DNA from: Delta-02 sp964513565
Lineage (GTDB): Bacteria > Desulfobacterota > Syntrophorhabdia > Syntrophorhabdales > Syntrophorhabdaceae
Direction of reading: 5' to 3'
Length of the DNA: 64,000 bases
Assembly: GCA_964513565.1 (NCBI GenBank)
Contig: CAZENE010000012.1
Span: 16,915-80,914 of the forward strand
The first letter of the stretch is position 1, and each line of letters starts with the position of its first letter. Position numbers and translations under genes: made by a program. Under the pieces are notes generated by a model. It was not told where the DNA came from. It searched no databases and saw only the letters and a list, made by a program, of their open reading frames with translations. Positions 32,580-40,711 of the stretch are shown piece by piece.

Positions 32580-33587
32580 TCAGATATTATAAATTCCTGT
32601 CCTGTACTTCTTTAAATTACCGGCATCAGTAAACCATTCAATAGTTTCAGCAAGCCCCCTCTTGAATCCTTCAATCCCTGCATAGGAAGGTTTCCATTTC
32701 AAAAGTTGCATCGCCTTGGTATTATCTGCCCACAACCGCTCAACCTCGCTTTTGTGAGGACGGATCCGGATGGGGTCGCTCTCTATTCTTTTATTGATCC
32801 CCATTATACTGAGAATAGATTTGACAGTTTCTGCTATAGAGACCTCATAATTGCTGCCTATATTGATGATTTCGCCTATTGATTCCCTCGAATTCATCGC
32901 GGCTATGAATCCATTCACGACATCAGGAACGTAATTAAAGTCCCTTGTAGGATGCTGTGCCCCCATAATAATGCTTTGGTTATCTGATGCGGCCTGTGTG
33001 ATTATTGATGGGATTATCGCTCTGGCCGACTGGCGTGGTCCAAATGTGTTAAAAGGACGGATTATTGTCAGCGGCAGGCCAAAGGCATGATAAAATGACA
33101 TTGCGATACTATCGGCCCCGATTTTTGTCGCAGAATATGGTGATTGAGGTTGCAAGGGATGGTCTTCACCAATAGGAACATACTTCGCTGTGCCGTAAAC
33201 TTCGCTGGTCGAGGTATGAATGACCCTCTCGATGCCCAATTCTCGTGCAGCTTGCATTATATGAAGGGTTCCCTTTATATTTGTTTCAACATAAGCCGCC
33301 GGGGAATGATATGAATAAGGGATACCGATCAGAGCCGCGAGGTGGAGCACTGTCGTGCATTCTTTTACAGCCTCTTTGACCCCGTATGGGTCGCGCACGT
33401 CTCCCGTGAAAATTTCGAGTGAACTCAGGATGTCTTGATCCGAGTGATCCAGCCATCCCCAGGAATTAAAAGAATTATATAGAACAAAGGCCCGAACATT
33501 GTATCCGGTCCTAACGAGCTCCTCAACGAGATGAGACCCGATGAATCCGTCAGCCCCGGTTACCAGAATTTTGTCGTTCGTTCCCAT
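32580..33587 (-). CDS. LegB-like NAD-dependent nucleotide-sugar 4,6-dehydratase
   Basis: The 335-residue product carries TGADGFIGSHLVEELV, the YNSFNSWGWLDH stretch characteristic of LegB proteins, LAALIGIPYSYHSPAAYVETN, TSTSEVYGTAKYVPI and the catalytic YSATKIGAD (Tyr-x-x-x-Lys). LegB makes the 4-keto-6-deoxy intermediate on the way to legionaminic acid. It is the first gene of the long minus-strand run, divergent from the FliD-like operon, with 283 bases between them. I see no convincing sigma-70 or sigma-28 promoter on the minus strand, nor a strong ribosome site. Confidence 0.87.
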   Translation of the reverse strand: MGTNDKILVTGADGFIGSHLVEELVRTGYNVRAFVLYNSFNSWGWLDHSDQDILSSLEIFTGDVRDPYGVKEAVKECTTVLHLAALIGIPYSYHSPAAYVETNIKGTLHIMQAARELGIERVIHTSTSEVYGTAKYVPIGEDHPLQPQSPYSATKIGADSIAMSFYHAFGLPLTIIRPFNTFGPRQSARAIIPSIITQAASDNQSIIMGAQHPTRDFNYVPDVVNGFIAAMNSRESIGEIINIGSNYEVSIAETVKSILSIMGINKRIESDPIRIRPHKSEVERLWADNTKAMQLLKWKPSYAGIEGFKRGLAETIEWFTDAGNLKKYRTGIYNI

Positions 33588-33816
33588 AAAACCAATCTAA
33601 ATCATGCAATAGACATACCAATGGAGACAAAGCTGTAAATTCCGGGACAGGATAGGGCATGCGCCGCTTTTTCGCCAATATTCGATACCCCCCAAATGTG
33701 GCGACTTAACGGAAATCGTCAAATAATTGACAAATCCGATTTCAGAAAAGGAAGTCTTGCAATGTCCAGGGCGAATGCCTTTTTAATTTCAAAAGAACTG
33801 GCCGGGAGCACACAAT

Positions 33817-33843
33817 TAAGTTTTGTGACTGCCAGTCCGATAA
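33817..33843 (+). promoter_or_regulatory. Sigma-28 promoter of the FliD-like operon
   Basis: TAAGTTTT (33817-33824), 11 bases, TCCGATAA (33836-33843); shifting the -35 by one gives TTAAGTTT with a 12-base spacer. The gene start is 28 bases downstream. The rest of the divergent spacer (33588-33816) is A/T-rich and shows nothing else that I can support. Confidence 0.7.
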
Positions 33844-33870
33844 ACTAAAAGGAGGATCAGAAGATCACAC

Positions 33871-35469
33871 TTGACTATTACCTTTATACGATATCCTTCC
33901 GCGCAATTGCCGGAGATCAGCCTGAATAGCAAAACGCGGCCCCATATTCAAAACACGGCCCGGGGCGATACCGATCTGATGTTCTGTTCAGCAGTCACTG
34001 AAAGAGCGACGGTCAAATTTCTTCAAACCATCGAAAATATCACGTCCGAGTTGATGCAGATGATTAACCATTATGAGCAAACGGGAGCTACCGCTGATAT
34101 CCCCGATATCCAAAATCAACTGTCGCACGATAAGGCTATCACCAGTCCTTACCTGTTCATTTATTACCCCCCCTCCGATTCGGACGGAGAAAATCCCAGG
34201 TTCGGTCAAGTCATCGTCCTTGAGGGGAACCTGCCTGTTACCGGACCTTATTTCCCGAAACCACAGGACGATCAGGCCTTTTCCGATCTTGCCCGGACAT
34301 TGGTTCGGCAATTATCCGCCCTTGACACCGGTATAGGCTTGAAAAGCGCCAGCGTTGAACCGATACCGGTGCGCAACCGGTTCATAGTATCTGTGGAGAT
34401 GAACGATGGCATGCCCGTAATTTCGGCTATCAGGCAGGATTGCTCAGGCGTAGCGGAGGTACTGAGCCAGGACCAGGCCCGGGATGAAGGGATATCGGAT
34501 ATCATAATGAAATTGAACACGGTAAAGACAGCGGTTGGACCGCGTGACGCGCTACCGCCGGAAAAGGGCTCTTCAGAAACGGCCGGGATTGAGCGGAGCA
34601 ATGGGTTGTTGCCCGGAGATTGCAAAACTGAGTCGTCGGGTCTTCGGGAAATTGCCCGGGATCTTTTGTTATCGATTATTTCGAAATTCAAGGAAATGGG
34701 CGTGAAGAACACTGCTCAGGACCATGGGCCGGCGAACATCTGCACACGTGGCGGGCTCAAGCCATCGAATAATATGTCCCCGGATACCGTCCCCGGCATG
34801 ATCGTACGGCACATCAAAACATCGGCGACCATAAATATGCCACAGAAGAACGGCATGGATACTCTTATTATGCAGAAACTTATATCGCTGGAAAAAATGC
34901 TGCAGGATGTTCCGGAATTTATCCCTCCTTCGGATAACCCGCCTGAAGTCTTATCTGAAGAGGATATGACAACCCTGCAGAAGACCAGGACCAAGACTTC
35001 GATACATGAACGAATTCCAGCCATGGTCCGTGATGCGCTTGAGAGGGCATCACGGAATCATCATCAGACAGCGGGTGCCGGCGGCAATGCGGGCTATTTT
35101 GGGATAAATATCGACGAAAATGGTGTTTTACGGATCGACCGGGCGGTCCTTGCCAAATCTCTTGCCGAAAGAAAAACTGAAACGGTCCAGTATATTCAGG
35201 ATTTCGGGAATTCATTTCAGGATAAGATTAGGTACGATTTTAACCCCCTGGCAGGACTTTATACCGGCGGCAAAAGCACCGGCGGTATTCTCAAGACAAA
35301 TAAAAAACACCGGGCCGACGACGAGGGCGACGATAAACAAAAAATTCAACTGGAAAAAAGGCTCAATGAGGTCCAGATGCTTTTAAAAAGCTCATATGAA
35401 TTGAAGGACGTGTTCATGCAAAGCAGATCTGTCGATCAGCCGGGAGCTTTCGATGAAACGGATTTATGA
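33871..35469 (+). CDS. Unknown flagellar protein with a FliD-C-like segment
   Basis: The 532-residue product is mostly unrecognised. Residues about 407-465 (GYFGINIDENGVLRIDRAVLAKSL…ETVQYIQDFGNSFQDKIRYDFNPLAGLYT) resemble the C-terminal domain of the filament cap protein FliD, where a 'GI…D.G.L.LD…L…' strand-helix precedes a helix. The rest is hydrophilic, without membrane segments or export signal, and ends in a coiled coil (QKIQLEKRLNEVQMLL). The start is TTG 33871; AGGAGG lies 15 bases upstream, too far to be ideal, so translation may be weak. The sigma-28 promoter and the chaperone-like gene behind it support a flagellar role. Confidence 0.6.
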   Translation: MTITFIRYPSAQLPEISLNSKTRPHIQNTARGDTDLMFCSAVTERATVKFLQTIENITSELMQMINHYEQTGATADIPDIQNQLSHDKAITSPYLFIYYPPSDSDGENPRFGQVIVLEGNLPVTGPYFPKPQDDQAFSDLARTLVRQLSALDTGIGLKSASVEPIPVRNRFIVSVEMNDGMPVISAIRQDCSGVAEVLSQDQARDEGISDIIMKLNTVKTAVGPRDALPPEKGSSETAGIERSNGLLPGDCKTESSGLREIARDLLLSIISKFKEMGVKNTAQDHGPANICTRGGLKPSNNMSPDTVPGMIVRHIKTSATINMPQKNGMDTLIMQKLISLEKMLQDVPEFIPPSDNPPEVLSEEDMTTLQKTRTKTSIHERIPAMVRDALERASRNHHQTAGAGGNAGYFGINIDENGVLRIDRAVLAKSLAERKTETVQYIQDFGNSFQDKIRYDFNPLAGLYTGGKSTGGILKTNKKHRADDEGDDKQKIQLEKRLNEVQMLLKSSYELKDVFMQSRSVDQPGAFDETDL

Positions 35470-35782
35470 GGGGGATATATGCCTTTTTCTCAAACTGACG
35501 AAGACTGCCCTTAATGAACCTGATCCTGCCGTATTCATAGACCATTTACTCAGGAGAGAAAAAATATCGGCCAGAATTGCCGAGTTTTCCCCGGGTATCG
35601 AAAAAGAGTTTGCAGAACGGCTTTATAGCAATGAAATCCTGATCATCGAGAGACTCGAGGAAGAGAGATCAAAAATATTCGTTGAGATCGATCTTTACGC
35701 CCAGAACCAAAAAGCCCACAGGTCGTACACCTCCAGGTTTCCCATACCGCCCGTCAGGCCTTTCTTTAATGAAAAAGATTAA
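35453..35782 (+). CDS. FliT/FlgN-like export chaperone candidate
   Basis: The 109-residue, helical, charged product overlaps the FliD-like gene by 17 bases and starts with GGGAG six bases upstream. Its C-terminal half (EEERSKIFVEIDLYAQNQKAHRSY) resembles the last helix of FliT/FlgN chaperones, which bind the exported substrate's C-terminus. Position behind a FliD-like gene mirrors the fliD-fliS-fliT order. Family identity is low, so treat the function as inference. Confidence 0.5.
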   Translation: MKRIYEGDICLFLKLTKTALNEPDPAVFIDHLLRREKISARIAEFSPGIEKEFAERLYSNEILIIERLEEERSKIFVEIDLYAQNQKAHRSYTSRFPIPPVRPFFNEKD

Positions 35783-35788
35783 AAAAAC

Positions 35789-35815
35789 TTAAGTCATCTT
35801 TCCTTTGTTCGATAA
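35789..35815 (+). promoter_or_regulatory. Sigma-28 promoter of the c-di-GMP/motor operon
   Basis: TTAAGTCA (35789-35796), exactly 11 bases, TTCGATAA (35808-35815). It sits between the FliT-like gene and the 68-residue gene at 35835, which has AAAGGGAAAGGAAC before its ATG. It is the fourth sigma-28 candidate in the window with the same spacing. Confidence 0.7.
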
Positions 35816-35834
35816 CCTATAAAGGGAAAGGAAC

Positions 35835-36041
35835 ATGACGATATCGGATTACCAGATAAGCAGCGTGATCAGGACTTACATGAAGAATATGAAAGTCCGG
35901 ATGAACCGGCTTGGTAATGATCAGGAGATGGAACACCGCGAGGATGAAGTGAACATCTCACGGGAAGGCATGAAGAAAATGCTTTACGATCGAATAGGTG
36001 AACACGTCACAGAAAAGTTGAAGAGACATGATGAAAAATGA
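35835..36041 (+). CDS. Small FlgM-associated-type protein (DVU0524-like)
   Basis: The 68-residue product begins MTISDYQISSVIRTYMKNM and has the FlgM-like word EVNISREGMKKMLYDRI. It resembles a family of short proteins found beside flagellar genes in Desulfovibrio and Geobacter relatives. It is basic and helical with no export signal. A sigma-28 promoter lies just upstream and it overlaps the next gene by 14 bases. The exact role is unknown; interaction with sigma-28 or FlgM is speculative. Confidence 0.65.
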   Translation: MTISDYQISSVIRTYMKNMKVRMNRLGNDQEMEHREDEVNISREGMKKMLYDRIGEHVTEKLKRHDEK

Positions 36042-36612
36042 TGAGACCTTTCGTATCCTCGTCGTCGATGATAATAAAGAACTCCGGGAGATCCTCCAGG
36101 GGTTCCTGCAGAGCGAAGGCCATGACGTAGAAGGTTCACCAAATGGCCGGGATGCCCTCGAAAAACACCAGAAGGCCAATTTCGATCTTATCATTACCGA
36201 TCTCAATATGCCTGAGATATCGGGAATGGAACTCATCAAAACGATCAGGAAAGAGAGCCAGGACACGGAATTTGTCATTATCACGGGATATGCCTCGATG
36301 GACAGTGCGGTCGAGGCGGTAAGGATAGGAGCCTTTGACTATATTGTCAAACCTTTCCGGATGGAAGAACTGCACGTTGTCGTGAAGAATGCCCGTGACA
36401 AGGTCACGCTGAAAAAGCTTAACGCCAGGCTCGTGCAGACCCTCCAGAGCTTTTATGATGAAATGGACAGGTATCGCAGGAAAAAGCCGGGCGATGTCGA
36501 ATTTAAGGAAACACTCCCTGTGAACGCACGGAAGGCACGCGATACGGAAAAGATCGTAGATGAGATCAGAGACCTTGAAAAACTGAAGAAGGGGAGACTT
36601 CTCATTGAATGA
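36028..36612 (+). CDS. CheY-like response regulator with a C-terminal coiled coil
   Basis: Residues 8-125 form a receiver domain (ILVVDDNKELREIL, phospho-acceptor Asp in LIITDLNMPE, YIVKPF lysine). The last 65 residues are charged and helical and belong to no output domain that I recognise. It lies between the FlgM-associated-type gene and the HD-GYP gene, in the sigma-28 operon that ends in motAB, so it probably takes part in motility signalling. The start may be 36028 or the adjacent ATG 36031. Confidence 0.85.
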   Translation: MMKNDETFRILVVDDNKELREILQGFLQSEGHDVEGSPNGRDALEKHQKANFDLIITDLNMPEISGMELIKTIRKESQDTEFVIITGYASMDSAVEAVRIGAFDYIVKPFRMEELHVVVKNARDKVTLKKLNARLVQTLQSFYDEMDRYRRKKPGDVEFKETLPVNARKARDTEKIVDEIRDLEKLKKGRLLIE

Positions 36613-36652
36613 GAGAATGTCATCAGACTTAGTCGAAACCGGGGAGTGAGCG

Positions 36653-38131
36653 ATGCTCGAGGGAACCAGGGTGCTCGTCGTCGATGATAATCCCGATGTC
36701 ATAACAGTCCTTTCCGATTTTCTGGAATTTAACGGTTGCGAGATCTCGAAGGCCGCCTGCGGAAAAGAAGCCCTTGATGTCCTGCAGAAAACGGATGTCG
36801 AGGTGGTCATTCTTGATGTCCAGCTTCCAGATGTTAACGGCATTACCCTAATCGATACCATCAAGGTGGACAAGCCTACCACGGCCGTGGTCATGGCAAC
36901 CGGTTATTATGATCCTGATTTTGTGATCGATGCCATGAAGAAGGGTGCTTCCGATTTTCTTCTCAAGCCGCTCGAATTTGATAAGCTGCTCCTGGTTATG
37001 ATGCGCGTCATCCGGGAGAGGAACTTGCTTATCGAGAAGGAAAACATAATGGCTAACCTTGAGGACAAAAGGAAGATCGAGCATTTGAACAGGGCATTGC
37101 AAAAGAAGATCAAAGAGTTGACGACGATGTACCATATATCGAATAAATTTAATTCAATAAATATCTTTGAAGATGTTTATGAAAAGATGATCCAGATCGT
37201 CGGCGAAACACTGGACGTCCGTTCATGCGGATACTACGTTTCGGATCCGGATACAGGCGAACTCGTACTGTATACCGGGCATATGAAAGACGGTGCATCA
37301 CCCGGCCCTGATTGGGAACGGATCAGCATTCCGGCGGAATTCAAAAATGACGACCGCTGCGCACGAAAGCATATCGTCCGGGGTAGCAAGATATATCTTC
37401 CGCTTATCATTCAGGGGGAACCTATAGGTTTCATCATGACAGAGGCAAAGCGCAATGGCGTTAGGTCTCCGAAATTGCTTGAGAACGATATATTTTTCCT
37501 GCGGCTGATCGCGGAGAAGGCATCGACACAGATCGAGAACAGGATGCTGTATGAAAGTCTTTTCGAGAATATCCTTCATACGTTGCGGTCCTTGATCATT
37601 GCGATCAATAAAAGGGATTTTTACACTGACGGACACTGCAAAAGGGTGACAAACCTTAGCCTCATGCTTGGAGAGCGCCTGAGAATAAGTGATTACGAAA
37701 AGGATGTTATAAGGGTCGTCTGTCCCGTTCATGACCTCGGAAAGATCGGCATTCCTGACAGCATACTGCTGAAACCCGAAAGACTGACCGATGATGAATA
37801 TTCCATCATGAAAAGCCATTCGGAATACGGGGAGGAGATCATGAGCCGTTTTGAAATACTGGCCAAGGAAGCGAAAATCATACGCCATCATCATGAGCGC
37901 TATGATGGGCACGGATATCCGGATCATCTTGCTGGGGATGAAATACCCGTATGTTCAAGGATAATTGCGGTATGCGATGCATATGATGCGATGGTGACGG
38001 ACCGTCCTTATCGCAATGGAATGAGGGCAGACGCTATAATTACGGAGATGACCCGTTGCAGCGGCAGTCAGTTCGATCCTGCGATAACGCAGGTTTTTAC
38101 CCAGATAATCCGGGACGGTTATGAGTGCTGA
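36653..38131 (+). CDS. Response regulator with GAF-like and HD-GYP (c-di-GMP phosphodiesterase) domains
   Basis: The 492-residue product has a receiver domain (1-125, Asp55), a helical linker, a GAF-like sensor (about 165-310) and an HD-GYP domain. The domain keeps HDLGK near residue 360 and HHERYDGHGYP near residue 417, so it should be an active phosphodiesterase that lowers c-di-GMP. It is followed by a PilZ protein with an 11-base overlap and then by motA and motB, linking second-messenger breakdown to motor control. Confidence 0.92.
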   Translation: MLEGTRVLVVDDNPDVITVLSDFLEFNGCEISKAACGKEALDVLQKTDVEVVILDVQLPDVNGITLIDTIKVDKPTTAVVMATGYYDPDFVIDAMKKGASDFLLKPLEFDKLLLVMMRVIRERNLLIEKENIMANLEDKRKIEHLNRALQKKIKELTTMYHISNKFNSINIFEDVYEKMIQIVGETLDVRSCGYYVSDPDTGELVLYTGHMKDGASPGPDWERISIPAEFKNDDRCARKHIVRGSKIYLPLIIQGEPIGFIMTEAKRNGVRSPKLLENDIFFLRLIAEKASTQIENRMLYESLFENILHTLRSLIIAINKRDFYTDGHCKRVTNLSLMLGERLRISDYEKDVIRVVCPVHDLGKIGIPDSILLKPERLTDDEYSIMKSHSEYGEEIMSRFEILAKEAKIIRHHHERYDGHGYPDHLAGDEIPVCSRIIAVCDAYDAMVTDRPYRNGMRADAIITEMTRCSGSQFDPAITQVFTQIIRDGYEC

Positions 38132-38699
38132 CGGCGAAAGAAGGGAATACTTCAGGATACACGACCGCGTCCCCGTGGAATTCCGGGTCATCAGCCGCGA
38201 GGAGTTCATAGAGTTGCAGGACAGTATCTGCTACAACTCGACACAGGTCGTAGACCGTCTCCATGAACTCTATTTTATCGAGGCGCGCACAGACGTCCAG
38301 GATGAGAACAATCATGTTTTGAGCTATATGCAGATGATCAACCGGAAACTTGACATGATCATTGAAATTCTAGGAAAAACCCCGATTTCAGGGAATTACA
38401 CCAGAATTCATACGGATGTGACGATAAGCGGATCGGGGATACAGTTTACGTGCAGCCCATCTCTTTCGGAAGGTGAATTTGTTGAGCTTAAATTGATCAT
38501 CCCCGTGTTCCCCTATCCGAAGATAACGTCGCTGAGCCAGGTTGTGCGGACCGAAAAAGATAATGATGACCCCGGCACCCGGCAAAAAACCGCCTTCAAG
38601 TTTGTTGTGATCAATCCAAAGGACCAGGATATCCTAATAAATTATATTTTTTTGAAAGAGCGTGAATATCTGCGTCAGAAAAAAGAAACGGCGAGTTGA
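38121..38699 (+). CDS. PilZ-domain c-di-GMP effector
   Basis: The 192-residue product has the two PilZ signatures: ERREYFRI near residue 7 (R-x-x-x-R type) and TDVTISGSGIQF near residue 95 ((D/N)-x-S-x-x-G). These bind c-di-GMP. It overlaps the HD-GYP gene and is followed six bases later by motA. A PilZ protein encoded with the stator suggests a brake or YcgR-like function on the motor. Confidence 0.85.
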   Translation: MSADGERREYFRIHDRVPVEFRVISREEFIELQDSICYNSTQVVDRLHELYFIEARTDVQDENNHVLSYMQMINRKLDMIIEILGKTPISGNYTRIHTDVTISGSGIQFTCSPSLSEGEFVELKLIIPVFPYPKITSLSQVVRTEKDNDDPGTRQKTAFKFVVINPKDQDILINYIFLKEREYLRQKKETAS

Positions 38700-38705
38700 T
38701 GAACT

Positions 38706-39473
38706 ATGGATATTGCCACAATACTTGGCCTGGTGGTTGGGATCGGGGCGGTGCTTGTCTCCTTCCTCATGGAAGGAGGGCACCTCTCTGCGCTCATACA
38801 GGTACCGGCAATGGTGCTCGTCATTTTCGGGACATTTGGCGCGGCAACTGTGACCACATCTGTTAAACAGCTGACCAATCTGCCGAGCCTGATGAAGGTG
38901 GCGTTTTTTGAAAAAAAAATGGATTCTCCCAGGCTTATCGATCTGCTCTTTGAGCTCTCACAAAAAGCGCGCAAAAACGGTCTATTGAGCCTTGAAAAAG
39001 ACCTTGACTCGATCCAGGAGCCGTTTTTGCGCAAGGCCATCCAACTGGCTATAGATGGGTTCGAAACCAACAAGATACGCGAGATCCTCGAAATAGAAAT
39101 GGCATATATCGAGGAGCGCCATAAGGCGGGCGCAAACTTCTTCAGTAAACTTGGCGGGTTTTCGCCGACGCTTGGCATCATGGGCACGGTCCTCGGGCTT
39201 ATCCACGCGCTCGGAAATATGGAAAACAGCTCAAATATGGCATCCGCTATTGCAAGCGCATTTATTGCAACCCTGTGGGGTGTCGCCATGGCAAACCTCA
39301 TTTACCTTCCCCTGTCTGATAAGCTCAAGCAGAAGCATCAGGATGAAGCCCAGTACCTGGAGATAATAACAGAAGGCGCCATATCGCTTGCGATGGGTGA
39401 TAATCCCAGGGTCATCCGCATGAAGCTCGTCTCGTTTCTCCTGCCTGACAAGCGTTCGGAGGCAATGAAATGA
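38706..39473 (+). CDS. motA: Flagellar stator protein MotA
   Basis: MotA with MotB forms the ion channel that drives rotation. The 255-residue product has four hydrophobic segments (about residues 3-22, 33-50, 153-172, 185-205), the cytoplasmic loop with charged helices (RKNGLLSLEKDLDSI), and the typical AGANFFSKLGGFSPTLGIMGTVLGLI and IASAFIATLWGVAMANLIYLPL. It overlaps motB by four bases. The coupling ion cannot be told by eye. Confidence 0.95.
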   Translation: MDIATILGLVVGIGAVLVSFLMEGGHLSALIQVPAMVLVIFGTFGAATVTTSVKQLTNLPSLMKVAFFEKKMDSPRLIDLLFELSQKARKNGLLSLEKDLDSIQEPFLRKAIQLAIDGFETNKIREILEIEMAYIEERHKAGANFFSKLGGFSPTLGIMGTVLGLIHALGNMENSSNMASAIASAFIATLWGVAMANLIYLPLSDKLKQKHQDEAQYLEIITEGAISLAMGDNPRVIRMKLVSFLLPDKRSEAMK

Positions 39474-40198
39474 GGCGAAAGAGAAGACCTGAAGAACACG
39501 ATAATCTTGAACGCTGGCTTATCACGTACGCCGACCTCATAACCCTGCTCCTCGCCTTCTTTATCATGATGTATACCTTCTCAAAGCAGGACAGCGAAAA
39601 ATACCGCGAGGTGACAGGGCATCTCAGAACTATATTCACGGGCGGTCCTGCCGTCGCGTCACACGGCAACAAGGCGGGTTCGGCCCCTTTCGATGTATCT
39701 TTTATGGCCCCCGGTTCCACCAGGGAGGTGAAGAGAAAGCTTGAACAGGAAATAAGCAGGATTGGGTCAAACGGGATTGCCAGACAGAAGAAGATATCTG
39801 TGGCAAACGATCAACGCGGCATAGTCGTACAAATTCTCGACGAAGCTTTTTTCGATCCGGGGAAGGCCGACCTCAAAGAGGGCGCAAAAAAGACACTAGA
39901 TCTTATCACGCCGGTTATAAGCGGCCTCAGTAATCCTGTGAGGGTGGAAGGCCATACTGACAATGTCCCGATCTCTACAGGTGAATTCAGGTCCAACTGG
40001 GAACTCTCGGCGCGGCGGGCAACCGAAGTCGTACGTTACCTTATCGAAAGACATAACCTGTCACCGGGGAGAGTATCGGCGGTTGGATATGCTGAATATC
40101 ATCCTGTTGCCCCGAATGATACGGCCGAGAATCGTTCCCGAAACCGCAGAATAGAAATAATCTTACTAATGGGCGATAGGCAATCGGCGATGAGATAA
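39470..40198 (+). CDS. motB: Flagellar stator protein MotB
   Basis: The 242-residue product has a single membrane segment near residues 17-41 containing the proton/sodium-carrying Asp22 (WLITYADLITLLLAF), a linker/plug, and a C-terminal OmpA-like peptidoglycan-binding domain (VEGHTDNVPIS…NWELSARRATEVVRYL). The last codons (GDRQSAMR) are encoded by the start of an inverted repeat that continues past the stop, so the C-terminus may have been extended by repeat sequence. Confidence 0.95.
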   Translation: MRRKRRPEEHDNLERWLITYADLITLLLAFFIMMYTFSKQDSEKYREVTGHLRTIFTGGPAVASHGNKAGSAPFDVSFMAPGSTREVKRKLEQEISRIGSNGIARQKKISVANDQRGIVVQILDEAFFDPGKADLKEGAKKTLDLITPVISGLSNPVRVEGHTDNVPISTGEFRSNWELSARRATEVVRYLIERHNLSPGRVSAVGYAEYHPVAPNDTAENRSRNRRIEIILLMGDRQSAMR

Positions 40199-40212
40199 AA
40201 TATCCTATCGCC
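40172..40212. repeat. Inverted repeat covering the motB stop codon
   Basis: GGCGATAGG (40172-40180) and CCTATCGCC (40204-40212) are perfect inverted copies around the motB stop at 40196-40198. It is followed by another inverted-like word (TGCCGCC). No T-run follows, so it is not an ordinary terminator, although it could form a transcript hairpin. The spacer 40213-40379 is A/T-rich. Confidence 0.5.
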
Positions 40213-40287
40213 TGCCGCCTTATAAATTATTAGTCAAATTACAATAAAATACGCCATTTTAATATTTTTCAAAAACAAAAAAAATTC

Positions 40288-40317
40288 TTGCATATTTCGT
40301 AAATAGGGGAGTATAAA
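40288..40317 (+). promoter_or_regulatory. Sigma-70-type promoter of the HU gene
   Basis: TTGCAT (40288-40293), 18 bases, TATAAA (40312-40317), followed by a leader of about 55 bases and AGGAGG at 40367-40371 before the ATG at 40380. A reasonable but unproven match. Confidence 0.5.
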
Positions 40318-40379
40318 CTATTTAGACGGTGGTCGAGGTGTAAACCCGTGTTAAACACTAATCTAAAGGAGGGGTATGT

Positions 40380-40649
40380 ATGACGAAGGCGGAATTGATT
40401 AGTAAAATGGCAGCAGGCTCAAAGATGTCCAAAGCCGCTGCAGGCAAGGCCTTGGAAGCTTTTCTTGATGGTGTGAAGGCAGCTCTCAAGAAAGATGAAC
40501 GCGTAACGCTCGTTGGATTTGGCACGTTTTCAGTTTCAAAGAGGAAAGCACGTAAAGGAAGAAACCCCAGAACGGGCAAAGAGATCAAGATCCCTTCACG
40601 GAAAGTCCCGAAATTTACGGCCGGAAAAGCACTCAAGGACGCCATCTAA
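40380..40649 (+). CDS. HU-family nucleoid protein
   Basis: The 89-residue product begins MTKAELISKMAAGSKMSKAAAGKALEAFLDGV and continues VTLVGFGTFSVSKRKARKGRNPRTGKEIKIPS, the DNA-binding arm of HU. It ends KFTAGKALKDAI. The length is typical. It is monocistronic between a sigma-70-type promoter and a terminator. HU and IHF subunits are close; the NPRTGKEI arm and solo gene favour HU. Confidence 0.92.
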   Translation: MTKAELISKMAAGSKMSKAAAGKALEAFLDGVKAALKKDERVTLVGFGTFSVSKRKARKGRNPRTGKEIKIPSRKVPKFTAGKALKDAI

Positions 40650-40676
40650 TCACAATTTCGAGTTAATTTAATATCA

Positions 40677-40701
40677 CGCCCCCTTGAAAGAGGGGGCGTT
40701 T
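40677..40701 (+). terminator. Terminator after the HU gene
   Basis: CGCCCCCT (40677-40684) pairs with AGGGGGCG (40691-40698) around a six-base loop and is followed by TTT. It lies between the convergent HU and hemC genes. The T-run is short, but the stem is G/C-rich and stable. Confidence 0.65.
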
Positions 40702-40711
40702 CAGCGCCGGG

